Part shown: positions 16,027 through 24,325 of the stretch, one piece after another | Layout: every line of letters starts with the position of its first letter | Numbering within the stretch: position 1 is the first letter of the stretch | Origin: a candidate division WOR-1 bacterium RIFOXYB2_FULL_46_45 | Lineage (GTDB): Bacteria > Margulisbacteria > WOR-1 > XYC2-FULL-46-14 | DNA: 64,000 bases | Assembly (NCBI GenBank): GCA_001771585.1 | Contig: MEUE01000003.1 | Coordinates: 310,001-374,000, forward strand | Direction: 5' to 3' | Notes under the pieces: generated by a model | What the model was told of the DNA's origin: nothing | The model's input: the letters and a program-made list of their open reading frames with translations, nothing else | Databases searched by the model: none | Program-made: the position numbers and the translations under genes

Positions 16027-16946
16027 TATGGAGCTCCTTTCTTTAGCAACTCTTCCCAGTTCTTATCAACTTCCTTTTGCAGGTCCGCCAGCAGCTGTTC
16101 GTTCCCCGGTTTAAACAAGTGGCGGAACCGATCCTGTAATTTCAGGAATTCGGCGATCGGCTTCTTTTCTCTGACATTCATCGTTACTTTCCATATTCCG
16201 TTTTCAACTTCATAAAGAGGCCAGACGCAGGTTTGGACCGCCAGCCGCGATATCTCCATCGTCAGCTCCGGCTTATAGCCCCACCCCAACCGGCAAGGCT
16301 GTAAAACATTGATAAATTTTGGTCCGGGAGTGGCAAAGGCCTTCTCCGCTTTTTTGATCAGATCCATATAGTAGCCGCCGGCCGCTTGCGCCACATAGGG
16401 AAGATTATGCGCCGCCATGATCTTGGTTAAGTCCTTGCGCGGACGGGTCTTTCCTGAACTGACCTTCCCGGCAGGTTCCGTTGTCGTACTCGCGCCTCTG
16501 GGAGTTGCTCCCGATCTTTGTACTCCGGTGTTCATGTAGGCCTCGTTGTTGTAGCAGACATATAAAAGATCGTGTCCCCGCTCCATCGCGCCGGAGAGGG
16601 ACTGGAAACCGATATCGTAGGTTCCGCCATCTCCACCAAAAGCGACAAAATTAATTTTCCCCTTGATCTTATTCTTTCGCACAAAGGCATTATAGGCGGC
16701 TTCGACTCCGGAGGCGGTCGCCGCCGAATTTTCAAAAGCATTGTGAAGAAAGGGAACATTCCATGCCGAAAATGGAAAAATTGTAGTTGTAACTTCAAGG
16801 CACCCGGTCGCCGAAATAACGACTACCGGATCTTTTGAAGACAAGAGAACCATCCTGACGATTTGCGGAAACCCACAGCCGGCACAGGCGCGGTGCCCTC
16901 CGGTGAGAGGATCCTGACGAACGCTTAATTCTTTTAAGTTTGCCAT
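16026..16946 (-). CDS. porB: Pyruvate:ferredoxin oxidoreductase, beta subunit
   Basis: The beta subunit binds thiamine diphosphate and one 4Fe-4S cluster, and oxidises pyruvate to acetyl-CoA with ferredoxin reduction. The 306-residue protein has HRACAGCGFPQ (cluster/TPP region), ATGCLEVTT, the Mg-TPP motif FGGDGGTYDIGFQ with YNNEAYMNTGVQRSG, and LQPCRLGWGY, all typical of PorB. Last of the four por genes in the order G-D-A-B. It abuts the alpha subunit gene by one base and overlaps HU. Related 2-oxoacid substrates cannot be excluded, but the YMNTGVQRSG signature favours pyruvate. Confidence 0.92.
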   Translation of the reverse strand: MANLKELSVRQDPLTGGHRACAGCGFPQIVRMVLLSSKDPVVVISATGCLEVTTTIFPFSAWNVPFLHNAFENSAATASGVEAAYNAFVRKNKIKGKINFVAFGGDGGTYDIGFQSLSGAMERGHDLLYVCYNNEAYMNTGVQRSGATPRGASTTTEPAGKVSSGKTRPRKDLTKIMAAHNLPYVAQAAGGYYMDLIKKAEKAFATPGPKFINVLQPCRLGWGYKPELTMEISRLAVQTCVWPLYEVENGIWKVTMNVREKKPIAEFLKLQDRFRHLFKPGNEQLLADLQKEVDKNWEELLKKGAP

Positions 16947-16947
16947 G

Positions 16948-18114
16948 TTAGTCCCTTACCCCCAAATAATTAAATAGCGGCTTCTTGTCGATGCTTTGCA
17001 GATCAGAAAAGACCGAGCGTAAATCGTCCAGGGTAACATCCCGTCCGCCCAGCCCGTAAATATAGTTGATCATTTTGGGCCGCTTGGGGTGGTTATAAAG
17101 CGCCGCGCAGGTTTCGGTATAAACCGGTCCGCCCTGGGTATTTAAAGAATCGGAACGGTCCATCACCGCGATCGCCGGAATTTTGTTTAATACCGCCGCG
17201 ATCCGCTCCGCGGGGAACGGGCGAAAAACCCGAATCTTTAACATCCCCGCTTTTATCCCCTTCTCCCGCAATTCGTCGATCACAACCTTGGCGGTACCGC
17301 AAGTCGATCCGAGCGCGACAATCGCGATCTCGGCATCGGCCAGTTTATACTCTTCAATCAGATCATATTTTCGGCCGGTCAATTTCGAATATTCTTCCGC
17401 GACTTCAAGGATCACCGGAGCGACATTCTTCATCGCCTCCGCCATCTGCCGGCGGTGTTCAAAATAGTAGTCCTGGAGATCAAGCGCGCCGATCGTAACC
17501 GGCTTCGTGACGTCAAGCAGGGAAACTTCCGCTTTTTTCTCCCCGATAAAGTCCTGAACCTCTTTATCCCCAAGCATCTCCACCCTTTCCATGCAGTGGC
17601 TGATGATGAAACCGTCGGTTGTTACCATTGAAGGAAGTTTTACTTTTGAATGTTCGGAAATGCGGACCGCCTGCAGGGTGTTGTCGTAGGCCTCCTGGGC
17701 GTTTTCCGAAAAGATCTGGATCCAGCCGAAATCCCTTGCCGCCATGGTGTCGGAATGGTCGCAATGGATGTTGATCGGACCAGACAGCGCCCGATTCACT
17801 TCGCACATTATAATAGGAAGACGCAAAGCGGTCGCGATCGGCAAAATCTCATACATCAGGGCCAAGCCCTGGGAAGAGGTCCCGGTCATGACTCTCGCTC
17901 CGGCAGCCGCGGCGCCGACGCAGGCCGACATCGCCGAGTGTTCGGACTCTACCGGGATATATTCTGTTCCCACCAGCCCATCCGCCGCAAACTGGGCAAA
18001 GATCATCACAATTTCGGTGGCGGGGGTGATCGGATAGGCGGCAACTACATCGGGATTGATCTGGCGCATCGCCTCGGCCATTGCTTCGTTTCCGGTCTTA
18101 GCGGCGGCTGGCAT
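16948..18114 (-). CDS. porA: Pyruvate:ferredoxin oxidoreductase, alpha subunit
   Basis: The 388-residue alpha subunit carries the pyrimidine-binding half of the TPP site. Motifs: GNEAMAEAMRQINPDVVAAYPITPATEI (positions about 6-35), EYIPVESEHSAMSACVGAAAAGAR and TGTSSQGLALMYE. The C-terminal domain contains VALGSTCGTAKVVIDELRE and VMDRSDSLNTQGGP. ATG 18114 was chosen over upstream codons because it has CAGGAGA just before it and overlaps the delta-subunit stop as TAATG. Together with subunits B, D and G it forms the four-subunit, archaeal/thermophile-type enzyme. Confidence 0.94.
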   Translation of the reverse strand: MPAAAKTGNEAMAEAMRQINPDVVAAYPITPATEIVMIFAQFAADGLVGTEYIPVESEHSAMSACVGAAAAGARVMTGTSSQGLALMYEILPIATALRLPIIMCEVNRALSGPINIHCDHSDTMAARDFGWIQIFSENAQEAYDNTLQAVRISEHSKVKLPSMVTTDGFIISHCMERVEMLGDKEVQDFIGEKKAEVSLLDVTKPVTIGALDLQDYYFEHRRQMAEAMKNVAPVILEVAEEYSKLTGRKYDLIEEYKLADAEIAIVALGSTCGTAKVVIDELREKGIKAGMLKIRVFRPFPAERIAAVLNKIPAIAVMDRSDSLNTQGGPVYTETCAALYNHPKRPKMINYIYGLGGRDVTLDDLRSVFSDLQSIDKKPLFNYLGVRD

Positions 18115-18413
18115 TATTTTTTCTCCTGTTCCATTACAATCGCCCGTTTGTCCGCTTTGGTCGGGCATTCGTGGCTGCAAATCCCGCAGCCCTTGCAATG
18201 GTCGTAATCAAAGCCGGTCATCTTTCCGTCAACAACTTTAACCGATGAATCGGGACAGACGATCCAGCAGATCATGCATTGAATGCAGTTGTCTTTGCTC
18301 CAAACCGGCTTTTCGGAGCGCCAGCCGGCGACATTAAATTTTGCCGCGGTCCCGGCCTCCAAGACATCCCCTTCCGGAAGCTCTTTCCAGCCGGGCTTCT
18401 TCTCTTCGCTCAT
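18114..18413 (-). CDS. porD: Pyruvate:ferredoxin oxidoreductase, delta (ferredoxin) subunit
   Basis: A 99-residue two-cluster ferredoxin subunit that passes electrons to external ferredoxin. Two 4Fe-4S motifs are visible: CIQCMICWIVCP and CKGCGICSHECP. The N-terminal stretch around KFNVAGWRSEKPVW is also typical of PorD. Its start overlaps the gamma-subunit stop (ATGA) and its stop overlaps the alpha-subunit start, so all por genes are translationally linked. Confidence 0.95.
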   Translation of the reverse strand: MSEEKKPGWKELPEGDVLEAGTAAKFNVAGWRSEKPVWSKDNCIQCMICWIVCPDSSVKVVDGKMTGFDYDHCKGCGICSHECPTKADKRAIVMEQEKK

Positions 18414-18991
18414 CCTAAGACAACCTCCTCAAAAGCACGTTTCACTGCCGCCAGGTTGCCGGCAATCACTTCGGGCTTATGCGCGAATTTCTTCTTAAGC
18501 TTTTTCTCAAGATCGCCGATAATTTCTTCGATCGTTAAAAATTGGGAGACCTTGACCAAGGCGCCCAGCATCGGGGTGTTGGGAATTTCTCTTCCAATCG
18601 TCTCTTTGGAAATCAAAGACGCGTTAACTGTCCCAACTTTTCCCTGTTTGAAGTTTAATTTTTCCCTGATCTCTTGAGGAGAGAGGCTGGTGTTGATAAT
18701 TAGGGTGCCGTCTTCCGGAAGACCGGCCGTGACATCAACCGAATCGATTAAGGTCGGATCCAAGACCAGGACGATTGAAGGATTGGTAATTCCGCAATGA
18801 AGAGTGATCGGCTCATCCGACAGGCGGTTAAAAGAAGCGACCGGTGCCCCCATCCTCTCCGGACCGTATTCGGGAAAGGCCTGAATATATTTTCCAAGCG
18901 CCATCGCCGCGTCGGCAAAAAGGAGCGAGGCGGTTTTGGCCCCCTGTCCTCCCCTTCCGTGCCATCTTATTTCAAGTATTTTATTTTTCAT
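18410..18991 (-). CDS. porG: Pyruvate:ferredoxin oxidoreductase, gamma subunit
   Basis: The 193-residue gamma subunit has the family start LEIRWHGRGGQGAKTAS, then YIQAFPEYGPERMGAPVASFNRLS and the closing VSQFLTIEEIIGDLEKKL. It is thought to bind coenzyme A or assist assembly. ATG 18991 is chosen because homology begins there; the longer frame up to 19177 overlaps a membrane-protein gene and lacks coding character. No clear Shine-Dalgarno sequence, only A-rich sequence upstream. First of the por cluster. Confidence 0.93.
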   Translation of the reverse strand: MKNKILEIRWHGRGGQGAKTASLLFADAAMALGKYIQAFPEYGPERMGAPVASFNRLSDEPITLHCGITNPSIVLVLDPTLIDSVDVTAGLPEDGTLIINTSLSPQEIREKLNFKQGKVGTVNASLISKETIGREIPNTPMLGALVKVSQFLTIEEIIGDLEKKLKKKFAHKPEVIAGNLAAVKRAFEEVVLG

Positions 18992-18996
18992 TTTTT

Positions 18997-19608
18997 TTAA
19001 CTTATCAGCGGCGCCATTTTGGGCAGAAATTTTAACGCGAAAAAAAGCCCCGCTATTGTTATTATCAAAATTGGAACAGCCGTTATCAACCAACTTTTTT
19101 TGCCGGGGTAATTTCTCGCCGCGGCCAAATTCAACAACCAGTAAAAAGATACTGTGGAACAAAGGTACGCTATACAATATATTAACATAAAGACAGAAAA
19201 AGTAAAGATTCCTTTTTTAACCGGATACAAAAAGAGGATCGGGACAAGCATAAAAAGGATCACCCGGCTGGAATAAAAAGAGGCCTTTACCGTTTCAAAA
19301 AGTTTGTCTTTAGTCTCGGAGGTTTTGAGAAGCAGATGGACCAGCACGGCCGAGCCGAAAAACAGCGCGAAGAAAAGAGCCAGAAGCGATCCGGCGGCAA
19401 CCAAAAAGGTCAGCGCGAAAAAATTAAACGCCAGCGTGGCAACCACCGGCAGGACAATGATTATTTTATGGCCTTTTACTTTTTCAAGAAGGGTCGCTCC
19501 CATCGGCAGATACTGGTTTAAAAAAACAATCAGTGTCGTAAAGAAAGCAAAAATCAAAGTGTTTTTGCCAAGAAAAGTTAAAGCGTCTTCCGTCCAGTTG
19601 TCTTTCAT
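18997..19608 (-). CDS. Integral membrane protein, unknown
   Basis: The 203-residue protein has five or six hydrophobic helices (about residues 14-32, 47-67, 70-92, 112-132, 135-158 and 174-195). Layout and spacing recall the YIP1-like membrane family, but no diagnostic motif was found. Its ATG overlaps the recR stop (ATGA), so it is probably translated from the recR message; porG starts six bases after its stop. No function can be given from the sequence. Confidence 0.6.
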   Translation of the reverse strand: MKDNWTEDALTFLGKNTLIFAFFTTLIVFLNQYLPMGATLLEKVKGHKIIIVLPVVATLAFNFFALTFLVAAGSLLALFFALFFGSAVLVHLLLKTSETKDKLFETVKASFYSSRVILFMLVPILFLYPVKKGIFTFSVFMLIYCIAYLCSTVSFYWLLNLAAARNYPGKKSWLITAVPILIITIAGLFFALKFLPKMAPLIS

Positions 19609-20198
19609 ATTTCTCGTCGTCCTTCAAGCGCCCTGGTCAGCGTCACCTCATCAGTATAATCCAAATCGCCCCCGACCGGAAGCCCGTAGGCGATCCGGGT
19701 AACTTTTATTTTTAGCGGCTTGATGATTTTGGTCAGATAAACGGCGGTCGCTTCGCTTTCGGTCGTCGGGTTCAGGGCCAGGATTATTTCGGAGACCGCG
19801 TTCTGCTGGAGCCGCCGCAAAAGCTCCTTGATCCGCAGATTGTCCGGACCGATTCCGTCTAACGGCGAAATTCTTCCTCCCAGCACGTGATACTGCCCTT
19901 TAAATCCTCCGCTCCGCTCCACCGCAATCAAATCTTTCGGCTCTTCAACGACGCAGATCACGCTCCGGTCGCGGGTCAAATCCTCGCAAACCGGACAGAG
20001 GATGTTGTCGGACAAGCTGAAGCAAGAGGGACAGTTTTTGATGTTTTTTTTAGTTTCAATAAGCGCCCTCGAAAGTTTTTCAATCTCATCCCGATGGACG
20101 GAGAGGACATGAAAGGCCAGCCGCTGGGCCGACTTCGGCCCGATCCCCGGCAGCTTCTTAAGCTCTTCAATTAGATTCTTAAATGATTGGGGATACAT
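19605..20198 (-). CDS. recR: Recombination protein RecR
   Basis: RecR works with RecO to load RecA at single-strand gaps. The 197-residue protein has the N-terminal helix-hairpin-helix (LKKLPGIGPKSAQRLAFH), a four-Cys zinc finger (CPSCFSLSDNILCPVC), and a Toprim domain (CVVEEPKDLIAVERSG; EIILALNPTTESEAT), ending in the conserved ARGxPxGxD-type segment read here as YGLPVGGDLDYTDEVTL. It normally follows dnaX-ybaB; here a HEPN/MNT module lies between. Confidence 0.97.
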   Translation of the reverse strand: MYPQSFKNLIEELKKLPGIGPKSAQRLAFHVLSVHRDEIEKLSRALIETKKNIKNCPSCFSLSDNILCPVCEDLTRDRSVICVVEEPKDLIAVERSGGFKGQYHVLGGRISPLDGIGPDNLRIKELLRRLQQNAVSEIILALNPTTESEATAVYLTKIIKPLKIKVTRIAYGLPVGGDLDYTDEVTLTRALEGRREI

Positions 20199-20213
20199 TA
20201 TTATAATCGTGCT

Positions 20214-20594
20214 CTAATCGTGCAAAATCCCACGCAATAATTTTTGAACAGCCAAAAATTTATTGTAAATTACTATGGCTTCTTCGAATTTAATTACATC
20301 CCCGTATGGATAACGCAACTTAGGCAGATAAAGATTTATCGCCAAAACATCGTCTTCTATGTTTGACAATTTAGGGTCAATTTTAATCGCCTGAGCCAGC
20401 AATTTATCCAAGAAATGGGTCTTATCGAATGCTTTCCCGTTCTTAACCAACAATGCCTTTATCATTTTTTCAACAGCCTGATGAATATGATAAATAATTA
20501 TATCGGCATGTCCATTTTCTTTGATCAAAAGGGCGGCAGTATCGGCATCATGACCGGATAAGTCCATCCATTGTTTAAAATCAGCTTCGCTCAT
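20214..20594 (-). CDS. HEPN domain protein
   Basis: The 126-residue all-helical protein fits the HEPN (PF05168-type) family: AALLIKENGHADIIIYHIHQAVEKMIKALL, then THFLDKLL and LRYPYGD. HEPN proteins paired with minimal nucleotidyltransferases form toxin-antitoxin-like modules in many prokaryotes. A clear RX4-6H ribonuclease motif was not seen, so RNase activity is uncertain. Its start overlaps the MNT gene by 14 bases. It precedes recR by 15 bases, inserted in an otherwise standard operon. Confidence 0.8.
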   Translation of the reverse strand: MSEADFKQWMDLSGHDADTAALLIKENGHADIIIYHIHQAVEKMIKALLVKNGKAFDKTHFLDKLLAQAIKIDPKLSNIEDDVLAINLYLPKLRYPYGDVIKFEEAIVIYNKFLAVQKLLRGILHD

Positions 20595-20898
20595 ATACCT
20601 TTTTCCCTTTTGAGGTTATATCAATCCAAAAACCCAGTTTTTTTTGCTGCTTGCTTCTAATTTCTTCTGAAGACGCAACAATTAAGTCCAATCCGAAATT
20701 CCTCGGGAAAAGCGATTTGCTGATTTCCAAAGCCAGCCGGTTTTTGTCGCGGGAAGAATCGTCGACTACCAATACATCCAGATCGCTCCTGTTGGTCGCT
20801 TTGCCATAAGCATAGCTTCCAAATAAATATATCTTGTTTGGGTTGGTTCTTGTTTTTATTGTATCAATAATCTCGCTAATTTCTTTTTGGGTTAACAT
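20581..20898 (-). CDS. Minimal nucleotidyltransferase (MNT) domain protein
   Basis: A 105-residue MNT-type nucleotidyltransferase with the motif GSYAYGKATNRSDLDVLVVD, including the two Asp residues that bind metal. Such proteins partner HEPN proteins; in characterised MntA-HepT pairs the enzyme adds AMP to its partner. TATAAT at 20910-20905 on the minus strand is six bases before ATG 20898 with no ribosome-binding site, which suggests that the module has its own leaderless promoter inside the ybaB-recR gap. Confidence 0.85.
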   Translation of the reverse strand: MLTQKEISEIIDTIKTRTNPNKIYLFGSYAYGKATNRSDLDVLVVDDSSRDKNRLALEISKSLFPRNFGLDLIVASSEEIRSKQQKKLGFWIDITSKGKKVYERS

Positions 20899-20919
20899 TG
20901 TAATATTATAGCATGCTCC

Positions 20920-21219
20920 CTACCCCAGTCCCGGAATGTTCAATCCTCCGGCGGCCTCTTTCAATTTTTTAGCGGCGTCGTCTTTGGATTTTTTGAGCGC
21001 TTCGTTGACAACCTCTTTGACCAGCTTGGTCATCTGGTTGGGGGCAACGGTCGGAGAAACAATCAGATCTTTAATCTCCATCTCACCATCGACCACCGCC
21101 TTTACCCCAAATTTCTCCGCTTCGTAACGGGCATTTTTTAATTCCTCTTTTATCTTCTTTAATTTCCCCTGCATCTCCCGCGCCTGTTTGATCATATCTC
21201 CCATCTGTCCGAATACCAT
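20920..21219 (-). CDS. YbaB/EbfC nucleoid-associated protein
   Basis: The 99-residue protein is a YbaB/EbfC family DNA-binding protein: MGDMIKQAREMQGKLKKIKEEL, then the domain core VKAVVDGEMEIKDLIVSP and the helix MTKLVKEVVNEALKKSKDDAA. These tweezer-shaped dimers bind DNA. It follows dnaX by 13 bases, the usual arrangement, with a C-terminal Gly-rich tail (GGLNIPGLG). ATG 21219 lies close behind an AGGAGGAAT ribosome-binding site. Confidence 0.93.
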   Translation of the reverse strand: MVFGQMGDMIKQAREMQGKLKKIKEELKNARYEAEKFGVKAVVDGEMEIKDLIVSPTVAPNQMTKLVKEVVNEALKKSKDDAAKKLKEAAGGLNIPGLG

Positions 21220-21232
21220 TTTAGATTCCTCC

Positions 21233-22705
21233 TTATTGAAAAATTTCCGCGACCGCTTGGGCGGAAAGGTGCGGATGGTCTGTCCCTCCGACCTGACAGA
21301 TTATACCAATTTTATCGCCGGTTATCTCCGAAATGACTTCCTCCACCACCCCTTTCACCTTTTGCTCTTCCAACCGGTCTTTGTGGAAACCGAACCCCTT
21401 CTTAAATCCGATCACCAGCTTTCCTTGAGGATTTATCTCGAGCAATTGCCCCTCGTGGAGTGAAACGTAACCGAACAGGCTCTTCTTCTTCACCGAGGTT
21501 AGGATGTCGTTCCAGTGCTTCTTAATCTTCGTCAATCGACTGTCGGTAACGATGCCCGTATCGGTATTCGGTTTGGGTTGTTCGGCCGAACTTCCAATTT
21601 CCGGCATCGATACCGGCTTCGTAACCGTAACCGGGCTTCTGTTTCCAAGTAATTCCAGCAACGCTACTTCCAAAAGAATCCTTCCCTGCGAATTCCATTT
21701 CATCTCCTGCTCCGCAACGGCAACAGCCTTGAGAATCTCTTTTATTCTTGGAAGCTCGTATTTTGCCGCTTCGTCTTCGAGGCGCTTGATATAATCCCCT
21801 CCGGCATCGACGGTGTCGGGAAGCGAAAGTTTCACCAAAAGCAAATTGCGATAAAAAACAATAATATCCCGCGCGATCTGGAGAGCGCTTTTTCCGGCAT
21901 CGATCGCCTCTTTGAGTGACAGAACCAGCTCTCCCGCATGCTCCCCCACCAGAGCGTTGCTGACCTTGAATAGTAGTTCTTCATTCGCCCCCCCCAAAAG
22001 CAGAACAACCTGATCGGCGGTAATTTTTGATCCGGAAAAAGAGATCAATTGATCAAGGAGAGAAACCGAATCGCGCATCGAACCCTCTCCCGCCCGCGCG
22101 ATCAGTTCAAGCGCTTTATCTTCAACTTCGGTCGCCTCCGATTTGGCGATCTCAAGGAGCCGCGCTTTAACTTCGGCCTGACTGATCCTTTCAAAATCAA
22201 GCCGCTGGCAGCGGGAAGAGATTGTGACCGGAACCCGGTTCGACTCGGTGGTGGCCAGTACAAAGACCACATGCTCGGGTGGTTCTTCCAGAGTTTTCAA
22301 GAGGGCGTTAAATGCCTCTTGAGTCAGCATGTGGACTTCATCGATGATATATATCTTATATTTCCCTTCAACCGGCAGGTAGCGGATCTTTTCGCGCAGT
22401 TCCCGAATCTCGTCAATCCCGCGGTTGCTGGCGGCATCGATTTCGATGACATCGATCGCGGATCCCTCCGTTATTTTTTTGCAGCTGTCGCAGCTACCGC
22501 ATAAATTATCTTTGCAGTTTAGCGCTTTGGCCAAAATCCTGGCCATCGAAGTTTTGCCGGTTCCGCGGGGGCCGGAAAAAAGATAAGCGTGTCCGATGCG
22601 GTCCATGGCAATGGCATTTTTTAAGGTCTGGACAATATGCCGCTGTCCGACGATTTCGTCAAAATTCTGCGAACGCCATTTTCTATATAAAGATATGTAG
22701 TTCAT
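21233..22705 (-). CDS. dnaX: DNA polymerase III gamma/tau subunit
   Basis: DnaX is the clamp-loader ATPase subunit. The 490-residue protein begins YISLYRKWRSQNFDEIVGQ and has Walker A SGPRGTGKTSMARI, a zinc finger (C-x-C-G-S-C-D-S-C), Walker B YIIDEVHMLT and sensor 1 LATTESNRVP. The oligomerisation domain III follows, then a shorter tau-like tail (from about 365) resembling domain V. No slippery A-run for frameshifting was noticed. A TACAAT box lies on the minus strand at 22729-22724, 18 bases before the start. Confidence 0.96.
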   Translation of the reverse strand: MNYISLYRKWRSQNFDEIVGQRHIVQTLKNAIAMDRIGHAYLFSGPRGTGKTSMARILAKALNCKDNLCGSCDSCKKITEGSAIDVIEIDAASNRGIDEIRELREKIRYLPVEGKYKIYIIDEVHMLTQEAFNALLKTLEEPPEHVVFVLATTESNRVPVTISSRCQRLDFERISQAEVKARLLEIAKSEATEVEDKALELIARAGEGSMRDSVSLLDQLISFSGSKITADQVVLLLGGANEELLFKVSNALVGEHAGELVLSLKEAIDAGKSALQIARDIIVFYRNLLLVKLSLPDTVDAGGDYIKRLEDEAAKYELPRIKEILKAVAVAEQEMKWNSQGRILLEVALLELLGNRSPVTVTKPVSMPEIGSSAEQPKPNTDTGIVTDSRLTKIKKHWNDILTSVKKKSLFGYVSLHEGQLLEINPQGKLVIGFKKGFGFHKDRLEEQKVKGVVEEVISEITGDKIGIICQVGGTDHPHLSAQAVAEIFQ

Positions 22706-22721
22706 AGGATAGGTATTTAGA

Positions 22722-23228
22722 TTATTGTATCACAAAGCGATAAGGTTTTTTCGCCCAGGCTCCGGCATAATTGACTCCGATTCGAGAGGTTCGTTTTAAA
22801 CGAACAGCTACGCCACGATCCTCAAACCAGAGTCCGCTTTTTTTTGAAGCGGTTTTGCCGTTCAATTTTTTGTCGATCTTTAATTTTTTGGTCAGCCGTC
22901 CGGGACCTTCGATCCCCTCCACTCCTCTTATCAAAACCGCCGCCGGGTAATCTTTCGGCCCGGTAACGATATTAAGCATCCAGTGCATCCCGTAAGTAAA
23001 ATAAACGTAAAAGTGTCCCGCTTCGCCAAACATGACTTCGTTGCGTTTAGTTTTTCCGTGGCGGGCGTGGCAGGCCAGGTCGTTGCATCCATCATAGGCC
23101 TCAACTTCGGTTATCATCAAGGCAATTTCTTTGCCGCGCGATTTTCTGACCAGATATTTTCCGACCAAAGATTCGGCAACTTTTAAGACAGGAGCTTTGA
23201 AGAATTTGAGAGGAAGAACCTTTTTCAC
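22722..23228 (-). CDS. DNA-3-methyladenine glycosylase (AAG/Mpg type)
   Basis: Base-excision repair enzyme that removes 3-methyladenine and related alkylated bases. The 168-residue product shows GKYLVRKSRGKEIALMITEVEAYDG, where the Glu of the TEVEAY segment is catalytic, DLACHARHGKTKRNEVMFG, YVYFTYGMHWMLNIV and the C-terminal RIGVNYAGAWAKKPYRF. It is slightly shorter than the usual ~190 residues. The GTG start overlaps the alr stop (TAGTG). Confidence 0.93.
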   Translation of the reverse strand: MKKVLPLKFFKAPVLKVAESLVGKYLVRKSRGKEIALMITEVEAYDGCNDLACHARHGKTKRNEVMFGEAGHFYVYFTYGMHWMLNIVTGPKDYPAAVLIRGVEGIEGPGRLTKKLKIDKKLNGKTASKKSGLWFEDRGVAVRLKRTSRIGVNYAGAWAKKPYRFVIQ

Positions 23229-24325
23229 TATTTATAAACTCTCGGCACCCTCTTCCCGATCCCGCAGATGACTTCGTAGTTGATTGTATCGTCCAAGTGC
23301 GCGATTTCGTCGGCAGAGATGATCTGCCCTTTCTGTTCTCCGATTAAAACCGCCTCATCCCCAACATTCACCTTGTCGCGTCCCACATCCACCAAAACCA
23401 TATCCATTGAAACGCGGCCGGAAATCTTGTAGCGCTTGCCGTTTATCAAAACAAATCCTTTGTTCGAAAGCCGGCGGCTGTAACCGTCGGCATAACCGAC
23501 CGGAAGAGTAGCGATAACCGTGTCGTTTAAAGTGACATAGGTCCCACCGTAAGATAACGGGGTCCCGGCAGAGGCCCTTTTTAAATACACTACCCGGGTT
23601 TTGAAGCTTAAAGCCGGCTTAAGGTCCACCCGGTTAATTTCTTCTTTATCAAAATGCGGGAACAGACCGTACATGATCAAGCCGACCCTGACCATATCCA
23701 GATGGGAATTCGGATGCAGAAGGGTCGCCGCCGAATTGGCGGCATGCCGGTATTTTATCTTTGGCAAATTGAGCAAGACCTTATTAAAAGTTTCAAACTG
23801 CTCTTTGGTAAAATTATCTCCGTGCTCCTCCGCCTTGGCAAAATGGGTAAAGACCCCTTCAATCTCTAAATTAGGCAGTGAAGCGATTTTGGCAAAAAGC
23901 GCCGCCGCCTCGGATGGAGAAACCCCCACCCTCCCCATCCCGGTATCAATTTTAATATGGATCTTTGAACGTTTTCCGCGCTTGACCGCTTCGTCCGACA
24001 ACGCTTTCGCCTCGGAATAAGAGTAGGTGGTTTGCGTTAAATTGTTGATCACCACTTCGTCCATAACGGAAGTGGGCGATTCGGTCAAAATTAAAATGGG
24101 AGATAAGATTCCGGCTTCCCTAAGTTCCAACGCTTCTCTTAAATTGGCGACCGCCAGATAATTTGCCCCCGCCTCAATCGCCGAACGGGCCACCGCCACC
24201 GAGCCGTGCCCGTAGGCATTCGCCTTGACCACCGCCATAAAATTGGTCGAAGCCGGCAGCAGCTTTTTTATCTCCGCGATATTGTGTTTTATCGCCCCTA
24301 AATCAATTTCCGCGTAAGTGTTCAT
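23228..24325 (-). CDS. alr: Alanine racemase
   Basis: Alr is the PLP enzyme that makes D-alanine for peptidoglycan. The 365-residue protein has the PLP-lysine motif MAVVKANAYGHG, IDTGMGRVGV, the substrate-side HAANSAATL and the C-terminal Tyr-containing GRVSMDMVLVDVG with VGYADGY. It forms a pair with ddl at 12-13 kb. Its N-terminus overlaps the PHP-domain gene by 23 bases, indicating a single operon PHP-alr-mpg. Confidence 0.97.
   Translation of the reverse strand: MNTYAEIDLGAIKHNIAEIKKLLPASTNFMAVVKANAYGHGSVAVARSAIEAGANYLAVANLREALELREAGILSPILILTESPTSVMDEVVINNLTQTTYSYSEAKALSDEAVKRGKRSKIHIKIDTGMGRVGVSPSEAAALFAKIASLPNLEIEGVFTHFAKAEEHGDNFTKEQFETFNKVLLNLPKIKYRHAANSAATLLHPNSHLDMVRVGLIMYGLFPHFDKEEINRVDLKPALSFKTRVVYLKRASAGTPLSYGGTYVTLNDTVIATLPVGYADGYSRRLSNKGFVLINGKRYKISGRVSMDMVLVDVGRDKVNVGDEAVLIGEQKGQIISADEIAHLDDTINYEVICGIGKRVPRVYK

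Noticed and set aside
22780-22812. GTTCGTTTTAAACGAAC palindrome inside the methyladenine glycosylase gene as another inserted element.
   Set aside because: It encodes the normal conserved KRTSRIGVNYAG region, so there is no insertion; likely codon coincidence.
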